A stretch of 64,000 bases of DNA, taken from contig NZ_JBCJKP010000001.1 in the NCBI RefSeq assembly GCF_039503195.1, positions 7,750,001 through 7,814,000 of the forward strand, in the 5' to 3' direction. Of this stretch, positions 9,792 to 17,688 are shown piece after piece; within the stretch, counting starts at the first letter, position 1, and each line of letters starts with the position of its first letter. This stretch comes from Streptomyces mirabilis. GTDB lineage: Bacteria; Actinomycetota; Actinomycetes; Streptomycetales; Streptomycetaceae. A model generated the notes under the pieces. It had not been told where the DNA came from. It saw only the letters and a program-made list of their open reading frames with translations, and made no database searches. A program made the translations under genes and the position numbers.

Positions 9792-9814
9792 GCCCCGGCA
9801 CACTCTGCCGGGGC
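9792..9814 (-). terminator. Hairpin downstream of the DUF692 gene
   Basis: GCCCCGGCA (9792-9800) pairs with TGCCGGGGC (9806-9814), loop CACTC. It lies between the DUF692 stop and the DUF4142 promoter region, so it may end the DUF692 transcript. The remaining 9587-9791 holds no gene I can support. Confidence 0.55.
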
Positions 9815-9868
9815 GAGGCACTACGGCGCGCTTAGTAGTGCGCCTCGGCTCCGGTGACGCGGGCGGGG

Positions 9869-11227
9869 TCAGCGGCGCAGCACTACCCGTCGGGTCGCGC
9901 GGGCCAGCCGGGCCGTGGGCCGCTGCGACGGCGGGGTCGGGCCGGACCGCTCCTGCCACCACGCACGCAGCCGCCGCGTCTCCGCGTCCTCGGGGTGCCC
10001 CGCGAGCAGCATGTACTCGGCGAAGTCCAACGCGTCGCGCCGGTACCCACCGCTCATCGGATGCCGTTGCGCGTACGCGAGGAACGCCGGCCGGTACGCG
10101 TCCCCGAGGATCTCCGGCAGCTCCACCGCCACCTTCGCGACGACGTCCGCCCGCTTGGCCGCGAGCGCCCGCGCCTGCACACCCAGTCGTCCCCGGTCGA
10201 ACCCCTCGGGCACGGGGGTACCCGCGACGAGCGCGGACAACAGCGCGGCCTGCCCGAGCGCCAGCCGCTGCCGCGCACCCACGGCCACGCCGGCCTCGTG
10301 GCTCCCGGCTGCCCCGGGGATGCCGCTCGCGGGGGCGGCGGCCGCACCGGAGTGTGGGCCTGCCGGGGTTTCGGACGGCCTCACGACCCGTGCCCGCGCC
10401 TTCGTCAGGGTGACTCTGATCGCCCCGAGCTCCCTCTCCAGTTCGCCCGGGTCCGGGAAGTTCTCGTCGCGCTCCAGGAGGACCCCCGGTGGGGTCACGC
10501 GGGAGGCGAGGTCGGCCAGGATGTCGAGGACCTGCCGGGGGACGGGGTGGGCGTGGCTGTCGTGCCAGACGCCGTCCCGTTCGAAGCCGCCGGCGACGTG
10601 GACGTAGGCGATGGCCTCGACGGGGAGTTCGTCGAGGGCCTTCGAAGGGTCCTCGCCCCGGTTGACGTGGTTCGTGTGGAGGTTGGCCACGTCGATGAGG
10701 AGGCGTACGCCGGTGCGGTCCACCAGGTCGTACAGGAACTGCCCCTCGGTCATCTCCTCCCCGGGCCAGGAGATCAGCGCGGCGATGTTCTCGACCGCGA
10801 GCGGGACGGGAAGGGCCTCCTGCGCGATACGGACGTTCTCGCACAGCACGTCGAGGGCGTCCCGGGTGCGGGGGACCGGCAGCAGGTGCCCGGCCTCCAG
10901 GGAGGGCGACGCGGTGAGCGCGCCCCCGGCCCGTACGAACGCGATGTGCTCCGTGACGAGAGGCGAGCCCAGTGCCTCGGCCCGCTCCGCGAGGGCGGTG
11001 AGCCGGGACTCCTCGGGCCGCTCCGCGCCGCCGAGGCCGAGCGAGACCCCGTGCGGCACCACCGTGACGCCCCGCTCGCGCAGCCGCAGCAGCGACTCGG
11101 GAAGATGCCCGGGGCACAGGTTCTCCGCCACGGCCTCGACCCAGTCGATACCGGGCATGCGCTCCACGGCCTCGGCGAGCTCCGGCCGCCACCCGATGCC
11201 CGTCCCCAGCCGCCTCGGCTGTGTCAT
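9869..11227 (-). CDS. DUF692/MNIO-family multinuclear iron enzyme with extra C-terminal domain
   Basis: 452 residues in two parts. Residues 1-275 form the DUF692 TIM barrel with its metal ligands: His in [11 protein letters not shown], Glu/His in VTEHIAF, Glu in AVENIAA, Asp/Asn/His in [15 protein letters not shown], His/Asp in [18 protein letters not shown], Glu/Asp in LERDENFPD. Known members (MbnB, TglH, ChrH) use two or three irons to rewrite cysteine residues of ribosomal peptides. A Pro/Ala linker leads to a second domain (about 320-440, [18 protein letters not shown]). This resembles the partner domain usually encoded separately beside MNIO genes, so this is a natural fusion. No precursor peptide rich in Cys was found beside it. 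Confidence 0.85.
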   Translation of the reverse strand: MTQPRRLGTGIGWRPELAEAVERMPGIDWVEAVAENLCPGHLPESLLRLRERGVTVVPHGVSLGLGGAERPEESRLTALAERAEALGSPLVTEHIAFVRAGGALTASPSLEAGHLLPVPRTRDALDVLCENVRIAQEALPVPLAVENIAALISWPGEEMTEGQFLYDLVDRTGVRLLIDVANLHTNHVNRGEDPSKALDELPVEAIAYVHVAGGFERDGVWHDSHAHPVPRQVLDILADLASRVTPPGVLLERDENFPDPGELERELGAIRVTLTKARARVVRPSETPAGPHSGAAAAPASGIPGAAGSHEAGVAVGARQRLALGQAALLSALVAGTPVPEGFDRGRLGVQARALAAKRADVVAKVAVELPEILGDAYRPAFLAYAQRHPMSGGYRRDALDFAEYMLLAGHPEDAETRRLRAWWQERSGPTPPSQRPTARLARATRRVVLRR

Positions 11228-11407
11228 GTCGCCTCCTCCGTCACCGCTCGAACCCCGGCTGCCGCGACCCCGGCCGCTGTCTCCTCACGACGGACCCCTG
11301 TTCCGGTGTGACGGAGTCATGGCCCCGGGAAGCGGGGCCGAACCCAAGTCGCCGGACGTTCAGAGCAACATTTGAGGTTCCGCCGGGGTCCCGAGGCGGC
11401 CCACCGG

Positions 11408-12181
11408 CTACCGCAGTACCTTGTCCGGATCCGAGGGCTCCGGCCGGGCGGTGTTGACCTGCCCCGGCGGTGCGGGCGACGGGCTCGACGTGACGACGAC
11501 GTCGTCGGCAGGCTGCACCGGCGGCGCGGAGGGCGCCGTGACTGGACCCGCGCCGTCGGTCGACAGCGGCCACTTCTCCGGTGTCCGTCCGAGCAGCCGC
11601 AGCGCCTCGTCCAGCGGATCCGCGCCCATGGGAACGTCGACCGGCGGCGCGAACGCGAACCCCGGCCCGCGACCGGCCGGATCCGTCGGTACGAGGCGGG
11701 CCACGGCCAGGGCGGCCCCGAGGACGTGGTCCGGCAGATCGAGTCCGACGCCGAGCGTGGCGGCGACGTCCCATGCGTGCACCACGTAGTCGACGAAGTG
11801 GAAGCCGAGGGCCATCCCGCCGGGGAACCCGCCCCCGTCCCTGATCTCCGGCAGCACGAACTCCTCCTCCGTCACGCCCGGTTCGGCGAAAGCGGCCAGC
11901 ACCGCCGTCGCCGCTCCCCGGTAGGTCCGCTCCGGGTCCCCCATGTCCTCCGGCTCCCGCCAGTACGCCGTCTCGTGCCCCGCTCCCCGGGCGGCGGCCG
12001 CGAACCCGTGGTGCTGCGCGGCCATGTGCGCCACCAGCCGCCGCAGCGTCCACCCCGCACACGGTGTGTCCCGCTCCCAGTCCGTGCCCCGCGCCAGCCC
12101 GACGAGCCGCAGCGACTCGTACACGGCGATCCGGTCGAGTTCGACGATGTCCACTCCGGTCGATGTCATACGGTCGATCAT
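11408..12181 (-). CDS. TIGR03086-type metal-binding protein (mycothiol-dependent maleylpyruvate isomerase/DinB fold)
   Basis: 257 residues. A four-helix DinB-like domain spans roughly 15-190. It shows the expected metal-binding histidines in RRLVAHMAAQHHGF and in FVDYVVHAWDVA. The sequence PCAGWTLRRLVAHM is the actinobacterial signature of mycothiol-linked enzymes. The C-terminal 60 residues are Pro/Ala/Ser-rich and probably disordered. Candidate starts are ATG 12181 and ATG 12169, neither with a clear ribosome site; the 5' neighbour is an intergenic stretch carrying the small palindrome ACGATCGT. Members conjugate or isomerise using mycothiol, but the substrate is unknown here. Confidence 0.72.
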   Translation of the reverse strand: MIDRMTSTGVDIVELDRIAVYESLRLVGLARGTDWERDTPCAGWTLRRLVAHMAAQHHGFAAAARGAGHETAYWREPEDMGDPERTYRGAATAVLAAFAEPGVTEEEFVLPEIRDGGGFPGGMALGFHFVDYVVHAWDVAATLGVGLDLPDHVLGAALAVARLVPTDPAGRGPGFAFAPPVDVPMGADPLDEALRLLGRTPEKWPLSTDGAGPVTAPSAPPVQPADDVVVTSSPSPAPPGQVNTARPEPSDPDKVLR

Positions 12182-12249
12182 AAAACTGAGCGAACGATCG
12201 TGCTACTTGTTTCCGGCCGTGACGGTTCCCGCGTCAAAGGCTCGGTGTG

Positions 12250-12930
12250 TCAGGAGGGCTCGGCGGGTCGGGAGGGCTCGACAGGCCGGGAGGGCTCGGG
12301 CACGAGGGACGGGTCGGTCGCCGCCGCGCGCAGCCGGGAGAGGATGGCGACGCGGGCCCTGCGATAGACGTCCGTCTCGTCGCGCAGCACCGACACCGCG
12401 TTCGCCGTCTCCATCAACGCGATGAGCTCGAAGGCGAGTTGCGCGGCATCCGTGTCGGAGCGCAGCTCACCCAGGTCCCGGGCCTCGGTGATGGTGTGCT
12501 CCACATGGGCCGCCCAGTCCCGCTGGGCCTCCGCGACGGCGTCGTGCACGGGCCCCGACCGGGCGTCGAACTCGGCGATGACCTCGTAGAAGAAACAGCC
12601 GCCGGGGAAGACCCGGCCCTGGGAGTAGTCCAGCCAGAGTTCACACAGCCGCCAGACCCGGGCGACACCGGCGGGGGTCTCGGACGCGGGCCGGATCACC
12701 TGCTCGACGTAGATGCGCGCCGCTTCCCGCACGGTGGCCAGCTGCAGTTCCTGCTTGGAGCCGAAGAGCGCGAACACTCCGCTCTTGCTGAGCTGGAGCT
12801 CGGTGGCGAGACGGCCCACGGACAGTGCCTCCAGTCCCTCGACCGAGGCGATGTCGACGGTGCGGCGGAGCACCAACTGCCGTGTGCGGTTGCCGCGTTC
12901 GACCCTGCCGTCCAGCCGGGTCCCGGCCAT
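12250..12930 (-). CDS. TetR/AcrR-family regulator
   Basis: 226 residues. The N-terminal HTH reads VGRLATELQLSKSGVFALFG near residues 40-60, typical of TetR proteins. A helical ligand domain follows, with aromatic residues and two Cys in the centre (WRLCELWLDYSQGRVFPGGC). The C-terminus is a short repeat of E-P-S-R-P units (three copies), mirrored in the DNA as repeats around GGGAGGGCTCG. GAGGAGG precedes the ATG at 12930. The likely target is its own promoter or the neighbouring enzyme gene; no operator could be assigned. Confidence 0.85.
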   Translation of the reverse strand: MAGTRLDGRVERGNRTRQLVLRRTVDIASVEGLEALSVGRLATELQLSKSGVFALFGSKQELQLATVREAARIYVEQVIRPASETPAGVARVWRLCELWLDYSQGRVFPGGCFFYEVIAEFDARSGPVHDAVAEAQRDWAAHVEHTITEARDLGELRSDTDAAQLAFELIALMETANAVSVLRDETDVYRRARVAILSRLRAAATDPSLVPEPSRPVEPSRPAEPS

Positions 12931-12976
12931 CGCGCCTCCTCGGGTCCGTAGGTCACTCGGGGTCGGTCGGGATCGG

Positions 12977-13732
12977 TCAGGAGCGCAGCGCCGGATGGTC
13001 GGCCACCACCGTGCACGACCCCGGCGCGATCTCCGTGAACCCGGCGTCGCGCACCAACGGCAGCCCGGAGGTGGTGAGTCCACTCCAGCGGGCCGGGTCG
13101 GCGGTGCGGACGGCGAGGGGGAAACCGGCGTCGCGCCAGGCCGCCCGCTGCTCGTCCGACAGTTCCCACCAGGCCAGCTGCGCGGCGTGCCCGGCCTGCG
13201 CCATCGTCTTGCCGGCCGACATGTCGAGATCGGGGTTGAGCCACAGCACGGGCGCCGTCGGGTCCGCGTCCACCGGCGGCTCCGGGTCGTCGAGGTCGGT
13301 GCCGGAGACCTGGAGCTTGACCAGGTCCTTCGGCCAGCCGTCCAGGGGGACCGGCGGGAAGACGCGCACCTCGGAGGACTTCCCGGTCACCGTGATGCCG
13401 GGCAGAGCCTCGGCCCGCCGCCACTCGGCGCCACGCGCCCGTCGTACGACCTTGCGGATCCGGGCGTCCTGCCAGTCCCGCACCGCCTGCGCCCACTCGC
13501 CGTCCCCGAGGGCCCGCTCATCGCTGAGGATCGTCAGCACGGCGCGGGCCGCGGTCTCCAGCGCGTCCGTGCGGGCCGGGGGAGCGGCCTTCTCGATGCG
13601 CACGACCAGCGGCAGCACGAACTGCGGGGCCTCGTCGCGCGCGGTGCGCTCGGATCGGAAGGGGCTGTCCTCGGCCGAGCCGGGTACGTCGGGTCGGCCG
13701 GGTGCGTCGGCTACGGTCGGGTCGCTGCTCAC
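12977..13732 (-). CDS. Pth2-like peptidyl-tRNA hydrolase family protein
   Basis: About 251 residues. The C-terminal part carries the Pth2 core: DMSAGKTMAQAGHAAQLAWWEL (read in parts: the K of SAGK and the AQAGHA helix), then FTEIAPGSCTVVADHPAL, the family's closing strands. The N-terminal half (about 1-125) is an actinobacterial extension with AVRDWQDARIRKVVRRARGAEW. Pth2 enzymes release tRNA from stalled peptidyl-tRNA, but actinobacteria also have Pth1, so the true role of this extended form is unsure. I favour GTG 13732 (GGAGG just upstream); GTG 13780 would add 16 residues. Confidence 0.68.
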   Translation of the reverse strand: MSSDPTVADAPGRPDVPGSAEDSPFRSERTARDEAPQFVLPLVVRIEKAAPPARTDALETAARAVLTILSDERALGDGEWAQAVRDWQDARIRKVVRRARGAEWRRAEALPGITVTGKSSEVRVFPPVPLDGWPKDLVKLQVSGTDLDDPEPPVDADPTAPVLWLNPDLDMSAGKTMAQAGHAAQLAWWELSDEQRAAWRDAGFPLAVRTADPARWSGLTTSGLPLVRDAGFTEIAPGSCTVVADHPALRS

Positions 13733-13799
13733 GCCCTCCAGTGTGCCAGGCGGAAGATCGGCTCTTCGGCGAGCGGTCACGCCACCGTCAGTGTCAGCG

Positions 13800-13988
13800 T
13801 CACCCGGAACAGGCGGTCCGCTGTGCCTCCTGCCACTCGCAGACGGGGCACAGCGTGATCCCCCTGTGCGACTCCGGGTACTCGGTCGGCCTCCGGCACA
13901 GCACGCACTCGGCGAACGGCGGCCCGGCGTCGGCCGGGTCCGGTGCCGGGGTCGGGGCCGCCGGGGCGGCGCAGTAGTCGTCGCTCAT
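13800..13988 (-). CDS. Small zinc-ribbon-like protein
   Basis: 62 residues. Two CxxC knuckles are visible (CVLC near residue 29 and CPVC near 47), spaced as in a rubredoxin/zinc-ribbon fold, with one additional N-terminal Cys and one C-terminal Cys. The N-terminus is Pro/Ala-rich. It is encoded between the deacetylase and Pth2-like genes on the same strand. Likely binds one zinc; partner unknown. Confidence 0.65.
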   Translation of the reverse strand: MSDDYCAAPAAPTPAPDPADAGPPFAECVLCRRPTEYPESHRGITLCPVCEWQEAQRTACSG

Positions 13989-14019
13989 GGTCCCAGCGTA
14001 GGCCGGGACCGGAGCGCGC

Positions 14020-14922
14020 CTACGTGGTGCCGTGTCGCTCGCCCTGCGTCGCCGAGCCGATCATCTCGGAGACCTTCACGAAGCGGAAACCCTTCTTCCG
14101 CAGCTCGGGAACGATCGTCCGCAGGGCCTGTTCGGTCACCGGAGCCGCGCTGCGCGTGCAGTGCATGACGACGACGGATCCGGGCTTCACACCCTCCAGC
14201 ACCTGCCGGGCCACGGCGTCGGCGTCGGTCGCGAAGGCGTCCCCGCTGACGACGTCCCACTGCACGGCGGTCACGCCCACGGCGCTCAGCGTGCGCAGGG
14301 CCTGCTGGTCGTAGCACCCGCCGGGGAACCGGAAGTAGGGCATCGCGTGGGGCACGCCCGCCTTCTTGAAGGCGGCGTAGGCCTCCTCCACCTCGGCCCG
14401 CATCCGCTCCTGGGGCACGGTGGGCAGGCCGTAGCAGTCGTCGGTGAAGGCGTAGTGGCTGTACGAGTGGTTGGCGACCTCGAACAGTGGGTCCTGCCCG
14501 ATGTTCCTGGCCTCCTTCGGGTACTCGTCGGCCCAGCGTCCGGTCATGAACAGGGTCGCCGGCACCTTGAACGCGCGCAGCGTGGCGATCAGTTGGGGGT
14601 TGTCGAAGTGTTCCCCGGCCGCGGCGCGTGGACCCTCGTCGGCGGTCATGTCCGCGTCGAAGGTCAGCGCGACGGTCTTGTCCTGCGTGCGCGGACCGTT
14701 GGTGAAGACGGGGGTGATACCGCTGGAGCCGGGGGCGAGTGTGGGGGGGTGCGAGGGCTGGGCGTCCGTGCTGCCCGAGGCCGACGCGGGCTGCCCTGGG
14801 CGGGCGGCGTGCGGGGTTCCTGGGGTCCCGCAGGCGGCGAGCGCGACCCCGAGTGCGCCGAGGGCGCAGGTCGCGACGAATCGTCGTACTGGAATGATCA
14901 CCCGATGAAGATATGTGGGCAA
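14020..14922 (-). CDS. Polysaccharide deacetylase (NodB) lipoprotein
   Basis: 300 residues. An N-terminal lipoprotein signal ends in LAAC near residue 30, followed by a Pro/Ser linker. The NodB domain then shows motif 1 as ALTFDADMT (the usual TFDDG changed to FDAD), motif 2 NHSYSH with the two metal histidines, motif 3 YFRFPGG, motif 4 WDVVSGDA and motif 5 VVMHC. This points to a cell-surface metal-dependent deacetylase of peptidoglycan or a related polymer. The altered first motif still gives two acidic residues. The frame starts with TTG 14922; GTG 14901 is an alternative that keeps the signal. Confidence 0.83.
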   Translation of the reverse strand: MPTYLHRVIIPVRRFVATCALGALGVALAACGTPGTPHAARPGQPASASGSTDAQPSHPPTLAPGSSGITPVFTNGPRTQDKTVALTFDADMTADEGPRAAAGEHFDNPQLIATLRAFKVPATLFMTGRWADEYPKEARNIGQDPLFEVANHSYSHYAFTDDCYGLPTVPQERMRAEVEEAYAAFKKAGVPHAMPYFRFPGGCYDQQALRTLSAVGVTAVQWDVVSGDAFATDADAVARQVLEGVKPGSVVVMHCTRSAAPVTEQALRTIVPELRKKGFRFVKVSEMIGSATQGERHGTT

Positions 14923-15151
14923 TACCTACTATTCGTCCATTGTTCGCACGTGCCCGGTGGCGGGGGCGTGGAAGTCACCCGGCTGGACCCGACGAGACGC
15001 ACGCCGTCTCTCACGCCGTCTCGTGAGTCGGTCTCATGCGCCGGTCTCGTACGCCGGTTCGCTTCTCCCGTGTCCGTGAAGAGCGGCGCGGTCGGGCTCT
15101 GGTCCGCCGAGGGGTCCGACCGCCATACGGCCACGCCAAGCCTTGCGCAGA

Positions 15152-16051
15152 TCAGGTTTCCGTGAGCAGGCGCCGTCTGGCCTCCGCCACGTCGAAGTCG
15201 GCCTTCGGGTACTGCGGGGCCAGTGTCTCGAGGTGTTCCAGGAGCAGAGTGCTGATCGCCCAGTTCCGGTACCACTTGCGGTCGGCGGGGACGAGGAACC
15301 AGGGGGCCTCCGGTGTGGAGCAGCGCTCCAGGGCGATCTCGTACGCCTTCTGGTACGCGGGCCACAGCCGGCGGTCGTCGACGTCGTCGGGGCTGAACTT
15401 CCAGTGCTTGTCGGGGTTGTCGAGCCGTCGGAGGAGCCGACGGCGCTGCTGGTCGTAGGAGATGTGCAGGAAGCACTTCACCACGGTGACGCCGTCGTCG
15501 GCGAGGGACTTCTCGAAGCGGTTGATCTCGCCGTAGCGGTGGGCGATCTCCTTGCGGGGAGCCAGTTCGCGGACGCGGGCGATCAGGACGTCCTCGTAGT
15601 GCGAGCGGTCGAAGATGCCGATCTCGCCGGGTTCGGGCAGGGCCCGTCTGATCCGCCAGAGGAAGGAGTGCGCGCGCTCCTGGGCGGTCGGCGCCTTGAA
15701 GCCCCGGATGCGGCAGCCCGCGGGGTTGAAATGCCCGATGACGTGCTTGACCGTGCCGCCCTTGCCGCTGGTGTCCATGCCCTGGAGGATCAGCAGGACC
15801 CGGCGGCGGTCACCCGCCGTGCTCGCGGCCCACAGGCGTTCTTGCAGGTCGGCGAGGCGTTCGACCATCTGGGCGATGGCGGCAAGCCCGGCGGCCTTGT
15901 CGCGCGGACCGGCGGGCGTGGCCCTGGCGTCGTACGAGGAGAGGTCGATGTCCTGGCCCCCGGGAACGCGCAGCAGGTGGCGCAGCCGGGACGGGGCCCC
16001 GCCCTTGCCCTGTTCGCCGTCGTTCGTCCCCTCGCCGTCCTTCTTGGCCAC
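15152..16051 (-). CDS. Polyphosphate kinase 2 family protein
   Basis: 299 residues. PPK2 core with the Walker A LQGMDTSGKGGTVKHV (about residue 90), Walker B-like IGIFDRSHYEDVL, lid region with FEKSLADDGVTVVKCFLHIS, and EAPWFLVPADRKWYRNWAIS. PPK2 enzymes transfer phosphate between polyphosphate and nucleotides; this length fits the class that phosphorylates nucleoside mono- or diphosphates. The subclass cannot be fixed without alignment. It lies downstream of the ThrRS gene (gap 143 nt). The 229 nt beyond its stop, before the deacetylase gene, show no gene. Confidence 0.88.
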   Translation of the reverse strand: MAKKDGEGTNDGEQGKGGAPSRLRHLLRVPGGQDIDLSSYDARATPAGPRDKAAGLAAIAQMVERLADLQERLWAASTAGDRRRVLLILQGMDTSGKGGTVKHVIGHFNPAGCRIRGFKAPTAQERAHSFLWRIRRALPEPGEIGIFDRSHYEDVLIARVRELAPRKEIAHRYGEINRFEKSLADDGVTVVKCFLHISYDQQRRRLLRRLDNPDKHWKFSPDDVDDRRLWPAYQKAYEIALERCSTPEAPWFLVPADRKWYRNWAISTLLLEHLETLAPQYPKADFDVAEARRRLLTET

Positions 16052-16194
16052 CGCGCACCCCTTCCGGCCGTGTCCCTCGATGGTGCGACGGGAGCCGGGT
16101 GCCCGCGAGTCGTGCTGTGGCCTCTTCGAGGGTGACCAGGACGGCCGGTCGCGGACGGCTGTCGGGGTCGACGTTCACGATGAGGCGCAGTCCG

Positions 16195-17472
16195 TCAGCC
16201 ACCTCTGGATGGGGCGGACGCGTTTGTCCAGGGCGCGGACATCTGGCCGGTCAGCTCGGTGCTCTGGGCGCGGACGAGACGGGTGATGCGGTCCAGCGCC
16301 TCGGCGGCGGGCTGCGGGTCGAGGCGGCGGCCGTCGCGCAGGCGCAGGGCGATCTCGTCGGCCGCGGTCTCCCGGGGGCCGATCACCGCCTGGTACGGGA
16401 CCAGGCGGGCGGCGCGGATCCGGGCGCCGAGGGTGCCCTGGTCGGCGGTGATGAGCCGGGCTCGGAGGCCCCGGTCCAGGCAGCGGCGTACGAGATCGGC
16501 CGCCTGTTCGACCTCGGCCCGCGCGTCGGAGACGGGCAGGGCCACCAGCTGGGTCGGGGCGAGCCAGGGCGGGAAGGCGCCGCCGTGCGCCTCGATGAGG
16601 TGGGCGACGGCTCGCTCCAGGCTGCCGATGACACTGCGGTGGACCATGACCGGCCGGTGTTTCGCCCCGTCGGCGCCGATGTAGTGCAGGTCGAAGCGTT
16701 CGGGCTGGTGGAAGTCGATCTGGACGGTGGAGAGAGTGGACTCCCGGCCCGCCGGATCGGCGATCTGGACGTCGATCTTGGGGCCGTAGAACGCGGCCTC
16801 GCCCTCGACGGCCTCGTACGCCACCCCGGAGCGGTCGAGGACCTCGCGCAGCAGCGCCGCCGAGCGCCGCCACAGCTCGGGGTCGGCGACGTACTTGCCG
16901 CCGGGACCCGGCAGGGAGAGCCGGTGACGGGCCGCGCGGATGCCCATCGCCTCGTACGCCCGATGGATCAACCCCAGTGCCGCCGACGCCTCTTCGGCGA
17001 CCTGCTCCAGGGTGCAGAAGAGGTGCGCGTCGTTGAGCTGGATGGCCCGTACGCGGGTGAGGCCGCCGAGGACACCGGACGGCTCGGAGCGGTACATGCC
17101 GCCCAACTCGGCGATGCGGAGCGGGAGTTCGCGGTAACTGTGGGGGCGGGAGCGGTAGATGAGCGCGTGGTGGGGGCACAGGCTCGGGCGCAGCACCACC
17201 TGCTCGCCGCCGAGTTCCATCGGCGGGAACATGTCCTCGCTGTAGTGCGACCAGTGCCCGGAGATCTCGTACAGCTCCCGCTTGCCCAGCACCGGTGAGT
17301 ACACGTGCTGGTAGCCGGCGCGTCGCTCGGCGTCGCGGACGTACTCCTCCAGGGCGTGGCGCACGGCCGCGCCGTCGGGCAGCCAGTAGGGCAGGCCCGC
17401 GCCCATCAGGGGTTCGGTGTCGAACAGGTCCAGTTCACGGCCGAGGCGGCGGTGGTCGGGGCGGGCGGTCAT
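16195..17472 (-). CDS. thrS: Threonyl-tRNA synthetase, short form without TGS and editing domains
   Basis: 425 residues, against about 650 for housekeeping ThrRS. The N-terminal TGS and editing (N1/N2) domains are absent. The class II core is intact: LRPSLCPHHALIY (zinc Cys), MYRSEPSGVLGGLTRVR (motif 2), NDAHLFC (zinc His), MVHRSVIGSLERAVAHLIEA (motif 3 with the third zinc ligand) and the anticodon-binding domain from WLAPTQLVALPV. It should charge tRNA-Thr but not clear mischarged Ser-tRNA. Such extra copies can serve starvation response or resistance to ThrRS inhibitors; which applies is unknown. ATG 17472 follows GAGGAGA. A Thr-codon leader peptide and a 14-bp hairpin lie upstream. Confidence 0.9.
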   Translation of the reverse strand: MTARPDHRRLGRELDLFDTEPLMGAGLPYWLPDGAAVRHALEEYVRDAERRAGYQHVYSPVLGKRELYEISGHWSHYSEDMFPPMELGGEQVVLRPSLCPHHALIYRSRPHSYRELPLRIAELGGMYRSEPSGVLGGLTRVRAIQLNDAHLFCTLEQVAEEASAALGLIHRAYEAMGIRAARHRLSLPGPGGKYVADPELWRRSAALLREVLDRSGVAYEAVEGEAAFYGPKIDVQIADPAGRESTLSTVQIDFHQPERFDLHYIGADGAKHRPVMVHRSVIGSLERAVAHLIEAHGGAFPPWLAPTQLVALPVSDARAEVEQAADLVRRCLDRGLRARLITADQGTLGARIRAARLVPYQAVIGPRETAADEIALRLRDGRRLDPQPAAEALDRITRLVRAQSTELTGQMSAPWTNASAPSRGG

Positions 17473-17512
17473 GGTGGTCTCCTCGCTTCTCGAGGGGCGA
17501 GTGACCACACGG

Positions 17513-17544
17513 CGAAGCCCCGGGGCACTCGCCCCGGGGCTTCG
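17513..17544 (-). terminator. Putative attenuator hairpin in the thrS leader
   Basis: A perfect 14-bp stem: 17513-17526 pairs with 17531-17544 around the 4-nt loop 17527-17530. It lies between the leader peptide stop and the thrS ribosome site. The segment GGGGCGAGT (left arm end plus loop, minus strand) is also complementary over 9 nt to ACTCGCCCC located nearer to the thrS start, offering an alternative fold. A further GTGGTC/GACCAC pairing could cover the ribosome site. Confidence 0.7.
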
Positions 17545-17557
17545 GACTCGTCAGCAG

Positions 17558-17611
17558 TCAGCGCGCCGGGACACTCTCCGGCGTCGTCGTCTTCACAGCG
17601 GCACGCTTCAT
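17558..17611 (-). CDS. Threonine-run leader peptide for thrS
   Basis: A 17-codon frame, ATG at 17611, encoding MKRAAVKTTTPESVPAR followed by TGA. It has three consecutive ACG threonine codons immediately before a potential hairpin (CGCCGG...CCGGCG). It precedes the strong hairpin at 17513-17544 and then thrS. This is the classical layout of ribosome-mediated attenuation: shortage of charged tRNA-Thr would stall the ribosome on the Thr codons and change leader folding so that thrS is transcribed. The layout is seen; the mechanism is inferred. Confidence 0.72.
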   Translation of the reverse strand: MKRAAVKTTTPESVPAR

Positions 17612-17688
17612 GGCAGGGACGCTAGCAGGGAGTCGGCGAGAGGTCGCGGCAATTAGTGGGGACAAGTGGGGCCGATGGGTGGGGGTGA

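Noticed and set aside
9598..9792. 64-codon plus-strand frame with four Cys beside the DUF692 gene, considered as a peptide substrate
   Set aside because: No ribosome site, Arg-rich body, Cys scattered without repeat, and wrong strand for the cluster.
15810..16202. GTG frame overlapping the thrS stop (VADGLRLIVNVDPDSRP...)
   Set aside because: The first 45 codons look coding-like and GTGGCTGA overlap suggests coupling, but the frame then runs out of phase through the PPK2 gene. No homology recognised. It could be a short coupled peptide, but I cannot support it.
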